This document shows positions 37,985 through 43,771 of a stretch of 43,771 nucleotides of DNA, piece after piece. The position numbers and the translations under genes are program-made. This stretch comes from Verrucomicrobiia bacterium (GTDB taxonomy: Bacteria > Omnitrophota > Omnitrophia > Omnitrophales > Aquincolibacteriaceae). Positions within the stretch are counted from its first letter, which is position 1, and each line of letters opens with the position of its first letter. The notes beneath the pieces were generated by a model. The model was not told the origin of the DNA. It saw only the letters and a list, made by a program, of their open reading frames with translations, and ran no database searches. The stretch lies in the NCBI GenBank assembly GCA_035495615.1, contig DATJFP010000006.1, forward strand, positions 1 through 43,771. Direction: 5' to 3'.

Positions 37985-39118
37985 ATGCTGAATTATAAGA
38001 AAAAACTCCTGGAACCTTCCCCGGCAAGAGAGGATCAAAAAACCTCCGCGCCAGCCGCTCCCGCGTCCGCGCCTGAAGTCAATCTGGATGAACGGCTGGC
38101 CGGCCTGCGCAAAGATCTGCTGCGTGATCTCGAAGCCGACCTTCAAACGCTCAAAGAAAAACGTCCGTCCCGCGCGGTGCCCAGCCGTTTTCTGCTCATC
38201 GCAGGCGCAGGGCTTATCGCGCTTCTTTGCTCGCTCGGCGGAGTCTGGGCCGGCATTGCGTGGATGGACGCGCGGCTGAAGCCGGACTGGCAGAAGGAAT
38301 TTGGGGAGCTCGAGCGCCAGGCGTCGCTCAAACTCGACCGGTTCATGACGAGCCGCGAAATGCAGGTGCTGATCGAAGACAAAGCGCGGTCGCATGCCGA
38401 AGATTACGCCGTGAAAGCCGCGGACGAGCAGGTGGGAAAAATCCTGGCCCCGCTCTCCGAAAAAGCATCGCAGGAAATCGAAAGGCTGGGGGCCGAAAGC
38501 AGCCGCGCGCTTACCGCCGTGCAGGATCTGGAAGCGTTTGAGCTTCTCGTGGTCCAGGCCAAAAACGACGACCGCCAGGCCTTCGAGCGGCTCCTTGCCG
38601 TGTCCCGCGACCGCAGCCACAAATTCCGTGAAATTGCGGGACAGGCCGTGGCGCAGATTTTCCTCGAGGCGGATTCTCGGGACCGCAGTGCCAGAACCGC
38701 CGATGCGCTGGATCCGGTGAAAAGCAAAGCCTACCTTTCGTTCCAGGATTTCAAGACTTCGTACGAAGGAGTCATTCCGTTGCTGCGGCCAAAAATGCTT
38801 TCCATGTTTTGGGACAGCACGCAATTCAGCGAGGAACAGAAACTCGGGTTCCTGGCTTCGGTCATCCGCTCAGATAAAAGCCTGATGGCGCTGGTGAGGG
38901 CCTGTACGCTGATGGACAAAAAAGCGCAGCTCCACCGGCCTTTCACCGCCTACGACAAGTACCTGGAATGGTGGGACTCGAGCAAAGTCTTTTTTGAACA
39001 GCAGGCTGCCGCGGCCCCTGCCGCCGCTCCCGCCCCGCAGAGCCAGGACACTTCCGTGCCCGTGCGGGTCAATGCGACGGCGCGTAGAACCCCCGCCAAC
39101 GCCAAGCCCCGACTTTGA
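37985..39118 (+). CDS. Membrane-anchored coiled-coil protein, unknown family
   Basis: I do not recognise this 377-residue protein. It has a polar N-terminus rich in Pro/Ala (about 1-35), a charged helix, one clear membrane segment ('FLLIAGAGLIALLCSLGGVW', about 69-88), and then a long, charged, probably coiled-coil region (about 95-175) followed by a helical domain with 'FQDFKTSYEGVIPLLRPKML'. The C-terminus is an Ala/Pro-rich, low-complexity tail. The likely topology is N-in, with the bulk in the periplasm. Start: ATG with GGAG four bases upstream. It follows typA by 60 bp but has its own promoter-like sequence. A partner role in envelope or cell-division structure is only a guess. Confidence 0.7.
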   Translation: MLNYKKKLLEPSPAREDQKTSAPAAPASAPEVNLDERLAGLRKDLLRDLEADLQTLKEKRPSRAVPSRFLLIAGAGLIALLCSLGGVWAGIAWMDARLKPDWQKEFGELERQASLKLDRFMTSREMQVLIEDKARSHAEDYAVKAADEQVGKILAPLSEKASQEIERLGAESSRALTAVQDLEAFELLVVQAKNDDRQAFERLLAVSRDRSHKFREIAGQAVAQIFLEADSRDRSARTADALDPVKSKAYLSFQDFKTSYEGVIPLLRPKMLSMFWDSTQFSEEQKLGFLASVIRSDKSLMALVRACTLMDKKAQLHRPFTAYDKYLEWWDSSKVFFEQQAAAAPAAAPAPQSQDTSVPVRVNATARRTPANAKPRL

Positions 39119-39189
39119 TCTGCCTCCCGCTATATAAATAAGGAAGGCCCTGCTTTCCGTAAATGACTCCAAACGGCACACATGTCTAA

Positions 39190-39213
39190 AAAACCGGATC
39201 AAGTCGCGGTTTT
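39190..39213 (+). terminator. Possible bidirectional terminator
   Basis: A 7-bp perfect stem (39190-39196/39207-39213) with a 10-nt loop; the arms begin with an A run and end in TTTT, so it could act on either strand. It lies 70 bases after the coiled-coil gene. Confidence 0.4.
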
Positions 39214-39376
39214 AAGGGCTTACTTCTTAAATTCCCTCCGACTTTCTTATGTCTTTAAGTTACGCCGGTTTAGAACCGCATCCGCCCTTTGGTTTTGTCC
39301 CTTTCTGGACGATACTTTTTTTGTAATGCTTCACTCAACCCAGTTACACTTTGAGTAGAGAAGCAGGCCCGGTTCC

Positions 39377-39402
39377 GCTTAAGGGGACAGAGTCCGATAA
39401 GC
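39377..39402 (+). repeat. REP-like palindrome with GGGGACAGAGTCC core
   Basis: Outer arms 39377-39381/39398-39402 and a perfect inner stem GGAC-AGA-GTCC (39385-39395) form a compact hairpin in the leader of the small exported protein. From memory, very similar GGGGACAGAGTCC sequences occur near Y1/REP-associated transposases in several bacterial phyla; no transposase lies in this window. Confidence 0.4.
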
Positions 39403-39429
39403 AAGAGCCGGGGGAAAAGGGAGGGGCCC

Positions 39430-39822
39430 ATGAAAAAGATCGCGTTGTTGTTGGTCGTGTTGTTGGTTGCGGGATCCGCGTCCGCTTGGGCGGGGATATG
39501 TCCCAAGACTGACAGTTGGATCAAAGGCAAGGTGGATTCCACGCAGTACGTCGTGAAGATGGGAGGCATGATGCTGGATGGTGTTAACCGCATCGTCGCG
39601 GCACCGTTCGACCTTCTTTATCACCCGGTCCAGGATATATTTGTAGATAAGCATTACGGGACCGGGCTCTTCACCGGATTGGGAGAGGGCTTGTACCATG
39701 GCGTCGAAGGCATTCTGATCGGCGCTTGGAACATTGTTTCTTCGCCCGTTCCCAACTACCACGGCGAAACGACGGACCATGTCCACTCGATTCTGCCGTG
39801 CACGAAAGGCGCGACCGCGTAA
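39430..39822 (+). CDS. Small exported protein, exosortase-associated (TIGR04073)-like
   Basis: A 130-residue protein with a textbook signal peptide ('MKKIALLLVVLLVAGSASAW', cleavage about residue 22). The mature part is rich in Gly and alternates short hydrophobic segments: 'KMGGMMLDGVNRIVAAPFDL', then 'GLFTGLGEGLYHGVEGILIG' and 'NIVSSPVPNY'. This order resembles the small TIGR04073 proteins often found in genomes with exosortase. The match is one of pattern, so I hold it loosely. There is a purine-rich ribosome site (AAGGGAGGGG, 39418-39426) and a strong terminator after the stop, so it is its own unit, probably well expressed. Confidence 0.6.
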   Translation: MKKIALLLVVLLVAGSASAWAGICPKTDSWIKGKVDSTQYVVKMGGMMLDGVNRIVAAPFDLLYHPVQDIFVDKHYGTGLFTGLGEGLYHGVEGILIGAWNIVSSPVPNYHGETTDHVHSILPCTKGATA

Positions 39823-39835
39823 TTCCAGGTTTCAC

Positions 39836-39868
39836 ACGGGGGCCGGCCGAAACCGGCCCCCGTTTTTT
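39836..39868 (+). terminator. Strong rho-independent terminator
   Basis: An 11-bp perfect GC-rich stem (39836-39846/39853-39863), a 6-nt loop and six T (39863-39868), 14 bases after the small exported protein gene. The clearest terminator in the window. Confidence 0.9.
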
Positions 39869-39980
39869 ATTTCCCCCCGCAATTAAGTTTCCCCTGAACC
39901 TGACGTATCCTAAAGATAAACCATTTCCCAAACAGGCTTCTTTCTTACCTTAAACGCTCGGCCGGACCGAAAAGGATCTT

Positions 39981-40862
39981 ATGGACAGCTCTCATCCTTC
40001 CCGCGAAATGCCCGTCATCGACCGTCTTTCCAACCCCTCCAGGAGCCTTTGGAAGTCGCTCGATCGGTGGGTTTACAAAGACGAAGAAGAGTACCTGGAA
40101 AATCCCGCGCTCCCGATGGAAGAACGAGTAGCCCTCGTTCGCGGGCTGAACGGCGTCAATCGCCGGTCCGGATATTTCAGGATTTTCCTTTCCGAATTGG
40201 AAGCCCTGATCATGGAGCTGCCGCCGGAAAAGAGAAGCCCGTCCCGGCCTTTGAAAATTCTGGATATCGGCGTGGGCGGCGGCGGACTGCTCGAAAGGAT
40301 TTACGCCTGGTCGATTAAAAAAGAAGTTCCGGTGCAGCTTTTCGGGATCGACGTGGACAAGGATTTTCTCGACAAGACGCGGGATTATCTCGCGGAGAAG
40401 CAAGTGCCGGCCACGCTGATTCTCGGAAGCGGGCAGGACCTGAAGCCGCTGGAAGACCGGAGCATGGACATTGTGGTGTCGAGTTATGTCGTGCATCACG
40501 TGCGCGCGTTTGAAAAGCTCCGCGCGTTTTTCGACGAAATCCTGCGCGTGTCGAGGCTCGGCTGGATGATCGTGGACATGGAAAGGCGATTCTGGGGGCC
40601 TCCGTTCGCGTTATTCGGGGGCTATCTCTTCGGCGGCTCGACGCCGCTGGTCTGGGACGGCGTGAAGAGCATGCGCCGCGCGTACACGTCGGAGGAAATC
40701 AACGTGCTGCTGAATCAGGTTCAGAAAGCTTCCGCTTATCAGGGCATGCACTGCCAGCCGCATGCCTTTTTTCCATATTGGTTCGTGAAGGGGCTCAGGA
40801 CGCCGTCGATCCTGGACAAGAAATTCGAGTTGGAGCCGGGCAAAAGCGCTTCGGCGGCGTGA
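39981..40862 (+). CDS. Class I SAM-dependent methyltransferase
   Basis: A 293-residue cytoplasmic enzyme. Motif I is 'LKILDIGVGGGGLLERI' (about 92-108), followed by an acidic end of strand 2 ('LFGIDVDKDFL', about 120-130), 'SGQDLKPLEDRSMDIVVSSY' (motif II/III) and 'HHVRAFEKLRAFFDEILRVS'. These mark a Rossmann-fold methyltransferase. The C-terminal part ('RRFWGPPFALFGGYLFGG' and the 'YTSEEINVLL' helix) is like those next to polyketide or lipid-type substrates, but I cannot name the substrate. The ATG has AAAGGA at 39971-39976. The stop ends one base before the stop of a gene on the other strand, an unusually tight convergence. Confidence 0.85.
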   Translation: MDSSHPSREMPVIDRLSNPSRSLWKSLDRWVYKDEEEYLENPALPMEERVALVRGLNGVNRRSGYFRIFLSELEALIMELPPEKRSPSRPLKILDIGVGGGGLLERIYAWSIKKEVPVQLFGIDVDKDFLDKTRDYLAEKQVPATLILGSGQDLKPLEDRSMDIVVSSYVVHHVRAFEKLRAFFDEILRVSRLGWMIVDMERRFWGPPFALFGGYLFGGSTPLVWDGVKSMRRAYTSEEINVLLNQVQKASAYQGMHCQPHAFFPYWFVKGLRTPSILDKKFELEPGKSASAA

Positions 40863-40863
40863 G

Positions 40864-41070
40864 TCAGAATAAATTTTTTTGCGATTGGGAAATGGTCCTG
40901 CGGGAAGGGCGATGGATGCCTTTGCGCCAGCGGCTGACGGTCGCCGTGCTGACGCCGAATTGTTCCGCCACCGCGAGCGTGCCGAGCCTTTCGATCAGGC
41001 GGTCGAGATCTTTGGGCCTGCCGCTTTTCGGATCGTAGATTTTGAGAGAAGCGGGTTTGCGGGCGTCCAT
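40864..41070 (-). CDS. Small helix-turn-helix protein
   Basis: A 68-residue basic protein whose middle, 'LGTLAVAEQFGVSTATVSRW' (about 29-48), is a clear helix-turn-helix of the AraC/Cro/transposase-like type. The flanks are basic ('DPKSGRPKDLDRL', 'RKGIHRPSRRTIS'). It may be a DNA-binding regulator or the recombinase-type HTH fragment of a lost mobile element; no transposase remnant is visible around it. There is no ribosome site: a TAGAAT box on this strand (41079-41084) ends eight bases before the ATG, so the mRNA may be leaderless. It could regulate the divergent pckA. Confidence 0.6.
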   Translation of the reverse strand: MDARKPASLKIYDPKSGRPKDLDRLIERLGTLAVAEQFGVSTATVSRWRKGIHRPSRRTISQSQKNLF

Positions 41071-41078
41071 CCGTTTTT

Positions 41079-41084
41079 ATTCTA
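41079..41084 (-). promoter_or_regulatory. -10-like TAGAAT before the HTH gene
   Basis: TAGAAT on the minus strand, eight bases from the ATG. No clear -35 box. It matches the -10 hexamer and spacing seen before typA. Confidence 0.3.
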
Positions 41085-41132
41085 AAACGCTTCCCGTGGA
41101 ATGGCCAGCGATTCCTTTTTGCGCGAAAGACA

Positions 41133-41140
41133 TGTAAAAT
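41133..41140 (+). promoter_or_regulatory. -10-like sequence before pckA
   Basis: TG followed directly by TAAAAT (41135-41140), 19 bases before the pckA ATG. It would leave a short leader that still includes the GAGG at 41152-41155. No -35 match. Confidence 0.35.
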
Positions 41141-41159
41141 AATACAAAGACGAGGTTTT

Positions 41160-42758
41160 ATGCCGACGCCTGAAAAGGAAAAAAGCCTGCAGTCGCTGGG
41201 CATCACGCCCAAGGCGAAAGTCTACTGGAACCTGCCCCGCTCCGCGCTTTATGAAGAAGCCCTGCGCCGTTCGGAAGGGCTGCTTTCGCATGGCGGCACC
41301 TTCGTCATCAATACCCAGCCGTACACCGGCCGCCTCCCGAACGACAAATTCATTGTCTCCGAACCGGCGAGCCAGTCCAGGGTCAACTGGGGCAAGATCA
41401 ACAAGCCCTTCGACCCCGCGAAATTCGAGGCCCTGAAAAAGCGCGTCTGCGATTATCTGGCGTCGAAAGACCTTTTCATCCAGGACCATTACGCGGGCGC
41501 GGATGAGCGCTACCGCATTCCGACTCGCATCGTTTCCGAGCGCGCGATCGCCGCTTTATTTGCCCGCACCATGCTGATCCGTGAAAAGAACAAAGAGAAG
41601 ATGCTGAACCTCGTGCCTCAATTCACGATCCTGCACGCCCCCGGCTTCAAGGCCGCCCCCGCCCGCGACGGCACGCGCAGCGAAGCGTTCATCCTCCTGA
41701 ACTTTGCCCAGAAAATGGTCATGATCGGCGGGACGTACTACCTGGGCGAAATCAAAAAATCCATTTTTTCGGTCATGAATTATTTGCTTCCGGAAAAAGG
41801 CGTGCTGCCCATGCATTGCTCCACCAATTACGGCCGCGACGAAAACGATGCCGCCATCTTTTTCGGGCTTTCGGGCACGGGCAAGACCACGCTTTCGGCC
41901 GCGCCGGACCGGACGCTGGTGGGCGACGACGAACACGGCTGGAGCGACCACGGCATTTTCAATTTCGAAGGCGGCTGTTACGCGAAGGTCATCAGGCTTT
42001 CCAAGGAAGGGGAGCCGGAGATTTTCGCGACGACCGGCCGCTTCGGCACCATTCTCGAAAACGTCGTGATCGATCCGGAAACGCGCGCCATCGACCTGAA
42101 CGATGACTCGATCACCGAGAACACGCGCGCGACCTATCCCATCTCCCACATCCCGAACATGACCCTGAGCGGCCAATCCGGCCATCCGAAAAATATTCTG
42201 ATGCTGACCGCGGACGCATTCGGCATCCTGCCGCCGGTTTCGCGGCTCACCAAGGAACAGGCCATGTACCATTTCATTTCCGGCTACACGGCCAAGGTCG
42301 CGGGCACCGAATCCGGCGTGAAGGAACCGCAGGCCACGTTCAGTCCCTGCTTCGGCGGGCCTTTCATGCCGCTGCCGCCGGCGGCCTATGCCAAGCTGCT
42401 CGGAGAGAAAATCACGAAGTACGACGTGCGCGTATGGCTGGTCAACACGGGCTGGAGCGGCGGCGCGTATCCAAACGGCAAACGCATGGATCTTGCCGTG
42501 ACGCGCGCGATCGTGAAGGCCATCCTGGACGGCAGCCTTGCGAAAATCGAAACTCGGATCGACCCGCATTTCGGCCTGGCTGTCCCCATTGGATGTCCGG
42601 GCGTGCCGCCCAAAATCCTCGACCCGAAACTGACCTGGAAAGACCCCGCCGCTTACGAGAAAAAAGCCGGCGAACTGGCGCGCATGTTCCAGGAACATTT
42701 CCTGGAGCAATGCGGGCCGGAGCTGCGTTCGCTCACGGCCGTCGGCCCCCAAGTCTGA
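41160..42758 (+). CDS. pckA: Phosphoenolpyruvate carboxykinase (ATP)
   Basis: The cytoplasmic enzyme that decarboxylates and phosphorylates oxaloacetate to PEP with ATP, the entry step to gluconeogenesis. The product is 532 residues, normal for the ATP-type family. Visible signatures are '[16 protein letters not shown]' near the start, 'MHCSTNYG', the phosphate loop '[12 protein letters not shown]' (236-247) preceded by 'IFF', the metal/nucleotide segment 'LVGDDEHGW', and 'RYPISHIPN'-like '[10 protein letters not shown]' with the following substrate residues. The ATG is preceded by GAGG (41152-41155). The stop TGA overlaps the next ATG by one base, so yjbQ is coupled. No missing catalytic element was found. 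Confidence 0.96.
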   Translation: MPTPEKEKSLQSLGITPKAKVYWNLPRSALYEEALRRSEGLLSHGGTFVINTQPYTGRLPNDKFIVSEPASQSRVNWGKINKPFDPAKFEALKKRVCDYLASKDLFIQDHYAGADERYRIPTRIVSERAIAALFARTMLIREKNKEKMLNLVPQFTILHAPGFKAAPARDGTRSEAFILLNFAQKMVMIGGTYYLGEIKKSIFSVMNYLLPEKGVLPMHCSTNYGRDENDAAIFFGLSGTGKTTLSAAPDRTLVGDDEHGWSDHGIFNFEGGCYAKVIRLSKEGEPEIFATTGRFGTILENVVIDPETRAIDLNDDSITENTRATYPISHIPNMTLSGQSGHPKNILMLTADAFGILPPVSRLTKEQAMYHFISGYTAKVAGTESGVKEPQATFSPCFGGPFMPLPPAAYAKLLGEKITKYDVRVWLVNTGWSGGAYPNGKRMDLAVTRAIVKAILDGSLAKIETRIDPHFGLAVPIGCPGVPPKILDPKLTWKDPAAYEKKAGELARMFQEHFLEQCGPELRSLTAVGPQV

Positions 42759-43174
42759 TGAAGTCCCTGACCGAATACCTCACGTTCCAGACCAAGAACC
42801 GCCGCGAATACCTGAACATCACGCCGCAGGTCGAAGAGCTCGTGCGTAAGAGCGCGATCCAGGAAGGCCTTTGTCTTGTTAACGCCATGCACATCACAGC
42901 GAGCGTTTACATCAACGACGACGAGCCGGGCCTGATCCAGGACTTCGACGAATTTCTCGAAAAGACCGCGCCCTACGACGTCCAGAAATACCGCCACCAC
43001 CGCACGGGCGAAGACAACGGCGACGCGCACCTGAAGCGCCAGCTCTTCGGCCGCGAGGTCGTGGTGGCCGTCACGCGCGGCAAGCTTGATTTCGGGCCGT
43101 GGGAACAGATTTTTTACGCCGAGTTCGACGGCAAAAGGAAAAAGCGCGTTCTCGTCAAAATCATCGGGGAATAA
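42758..43174 (+). CDS. yjbQ: YjbQ/UPF0047 family protein (secondary thiamine-phosphate synthase type)
   Basis: A 138-residue protein of the TIGR00149/UPF0047 family. Signatures seen are '[20 protein letters not shown]' (about 45-64) and, in the C-terminal half, '[20 protein letters not shown]' and '[19 protein letters not shown]'. Members form trimeric beta-barrel assemblies, and one has weak thiamine-phosphate-synthase activity; the physiological role is unclear. I start it at the ATG 42758, which overlaps the pckA stop (TGATG), because the family begins at 'KSLTEYLTF'; the longer frame upstream is read from the wrong phase of pckA. The two genes are almost surely co-translated. Confidence 0.9.
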   Translation: MKSLTEYLTFQTKNRREYLNITPQVEELVRKSAIQEGLCLVNAMHITASVYINDDEPGLIQDFDEFLEKTAPYDVQKYRHHRTGEDNGDAHLKRQLFGREVVVAVTRGKLDFGPWEQIFYAEFDGKRKKRVLVKIIGE

Positions 43175-43251
43175 GACCGCTTCCCGGTCCGCCGCCGTCC
43201 CGACCTCGATTTTTTAAGCCGCTTTTCTTCGTTTCAAGATAAGATACTTGC

Positions 43252-43771
43252 ATGGAAGTTTTACACGCTTTGTGGGCCTCCGGCCGCCTTCATCTTTGGA
43301 TCGAGACTTCGACTTTTTCCGCGGCGCGGACGCGCAGGCCGGAAACCCAGGGCACGGCCCCGCATCCCGCCATGGTCGGCCATGCGTCGCTTCCCGAAGT
43401 CCTGGCGCGCCTTCCCGGCGTTTCATTTTCTCCCGATGTCCGCTATGAATCCCTGAAACTCTCCCTGCCTTCCGGACCCAAAGCGCCCCAGGCTTCGCCC
43501 GAGCTCGGCGGCCCGGACGCCGCGGCGGAGGAGATGAGATTCTGGAAGGTGGAAACCCTTTCCTTGAACGCCGCGGACGCCTTTCGTTTTCTGTCTTCGC
43601 CCGGCGAAGCGCCGGGACTGAATTTTGGTGCCTCGGTTCTTTTCTGGAAAGAAGCCGCGGCCTTTGCCTTGGGCCTCATCGAAAAAGGATGCTTTGCGCC
43701 CGCGGCCTCGGGGGCATGGAAGCCGGACCTGGAGGAGAGCGGCTTTGAAGCGCGCGATCTCCTTGCGCAAG
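43252..43771 (+). CDS. SNF2-family helicase, N-terminal fragment cut by window end
   Basis: The frame starts at the ATG at 43252 and runs open to the last base (173 codons). 'MEVLHALWASGRLHLWIET' and the later 'RFWKVETLSLNAADAFRFLS', 'FGASVLFWKEAAAFALGLIE' and 'GAWKPDLEES' match the N-terminal region that precedes the SNF2 ATPase in bacterial SWI2/SNF2 helicases (the SNF2-helicase-associated type). The ATPase motifs must lie downstream. No ribosome site is seen; TAAGAT (43240-43245) ends six bases upstream, so the start may be leaderless. The assignment rests on the fragment's pattern alone. Confidence 0.65.
   Translation, partial: MEVLHALWASGRLHLWIETSTFSAARTRRPETQGTAPHPAMVGHASLPEVLARLPGVSFSPDVRYESLKLSLPSGPKAPQASPELGGPDAAAEEMRFWKVETLSLNAADAFRFLSSPGEAPGLNFGASVLFWKEAAAFALGLIEKGCFAPAASGAWKPDLEESGFEARDLLAQ

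Larger units (their letters stand above)
39119..39429 (+). other. Intergenic region, 311 bp, AT-richer than surroundings
   Basis: It holds a terminator-like hairpin (39190-39213), a possible promoter (TTGTAA 39321-39326, 18-bp spacer, TACACT 39345-39350) and the REP-like hairpin at 39377-39402. No open frame with a ribosome site is seen. Confidence 0.45.

Noticed and set aside
36092-38824. 910-codon minus-strand frame opposite typA and the coiled-coil gene
   Set aside because: typA is certain on the plus strand. The antisense product is a codon-bias artefact with His/Arg/Phe-rich low-information sequence.
39726-39953. 75-codon ORF across the strong terminator
   Set aside because: It overlaps a certain gene and runs through the terminator stem; no ribosome site.
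42434-42757. Long upstream extension of the yjbQ frame
   Set aside because: It overlaps pckA in another phase and gives an Arg-rich product; the family begins at the ATG at 42758.
43175-43189. 5-bp stem after yjbQ as terminator
   Set aside because: The stem is short and the nearest T run starts more than 20 bases later, so I did not call it.

Overview
The window is GC-rich bacterial DNA with almost gap-free coding on both scales, and no tRNA, rRNA, CRISPR array or recognisable insertion sequence. Signal peptides, a beta-barrel-like envelope protein and enterobacterial-common-antigen-type sugar genes point to a diderm. A single reading frame that exceeds 7,000 codons, and a second large secreted protein built from domains joined by the same short linker motif, remind me of Candidatus Omnitrophota (Omnitrophica). 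That assignment is an inference from gene style; no rRNA or marker search was possible.

Layout. 1-21187: the 3' part of a giant gene whose product is a chain of eight diverged helical repeat units (about 620-1000 residues each when complete) ending in a different alpha/beta domain; its start lies upstream of the window. 21345-24180: a tight three-gene sugar cassette (hexapeptide acyltransferase, WecE-type aminotransferase, WecF-type Fuc4NAc transferase), which should make and transfer a 4-acylamino-4,6-dideoxygalactose. 24326-26712: an HD-GYP response regulator and an MFS transporter, each with its own promoter-like sequence. 26764-27876: a promoter overlapped by a near-perfect dyad, followed by a coupled pair encoding a beta-rich exported protein and a small exported YHS/TRASH-like metal-binding protein. 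28050-31904: a 1,284-residue secreted multidomain protein with a TraB/ChaN-like N-terminal domain and three xELR linkers. 31979-35208: a DUF2231-type membrane protein, two terminator-like hairpins, a gene-poor stretch, an acyl-CoA-thioesterase-like protein, and an exported glucoamylase/DUF3131-like protein. 35209-35387: a palindromic element filling exactly the space between two convergent stop codons. 35387-35908 (minus): a DUF3592 membrane protein. 36089-39118: typA and a membrane-anchored coiled-coil protein. 39430-42758: a small exported protein resembling exosortase-associated proteins, a methyltransferase, a tiny HTH protein on the opposite strand, and ATP-dependent PEP carboxykinase, coupled to a YjbQ/UPF0047 gene. 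The window ends inside a SNF2-type helicase gene.

The most unusual content is the pair of large modular proteins that share a basic-x-E-L-R linker at domain borders (eight sites in the giant protein counting one variant, three in the secreted one), and the 179-bp palindromic element between stop codons, whose head recurs 2.5 kb away. Long antisense frames (up to 1,069 codons) inside the giant gene and typA are composition artefacts and are not annotated.
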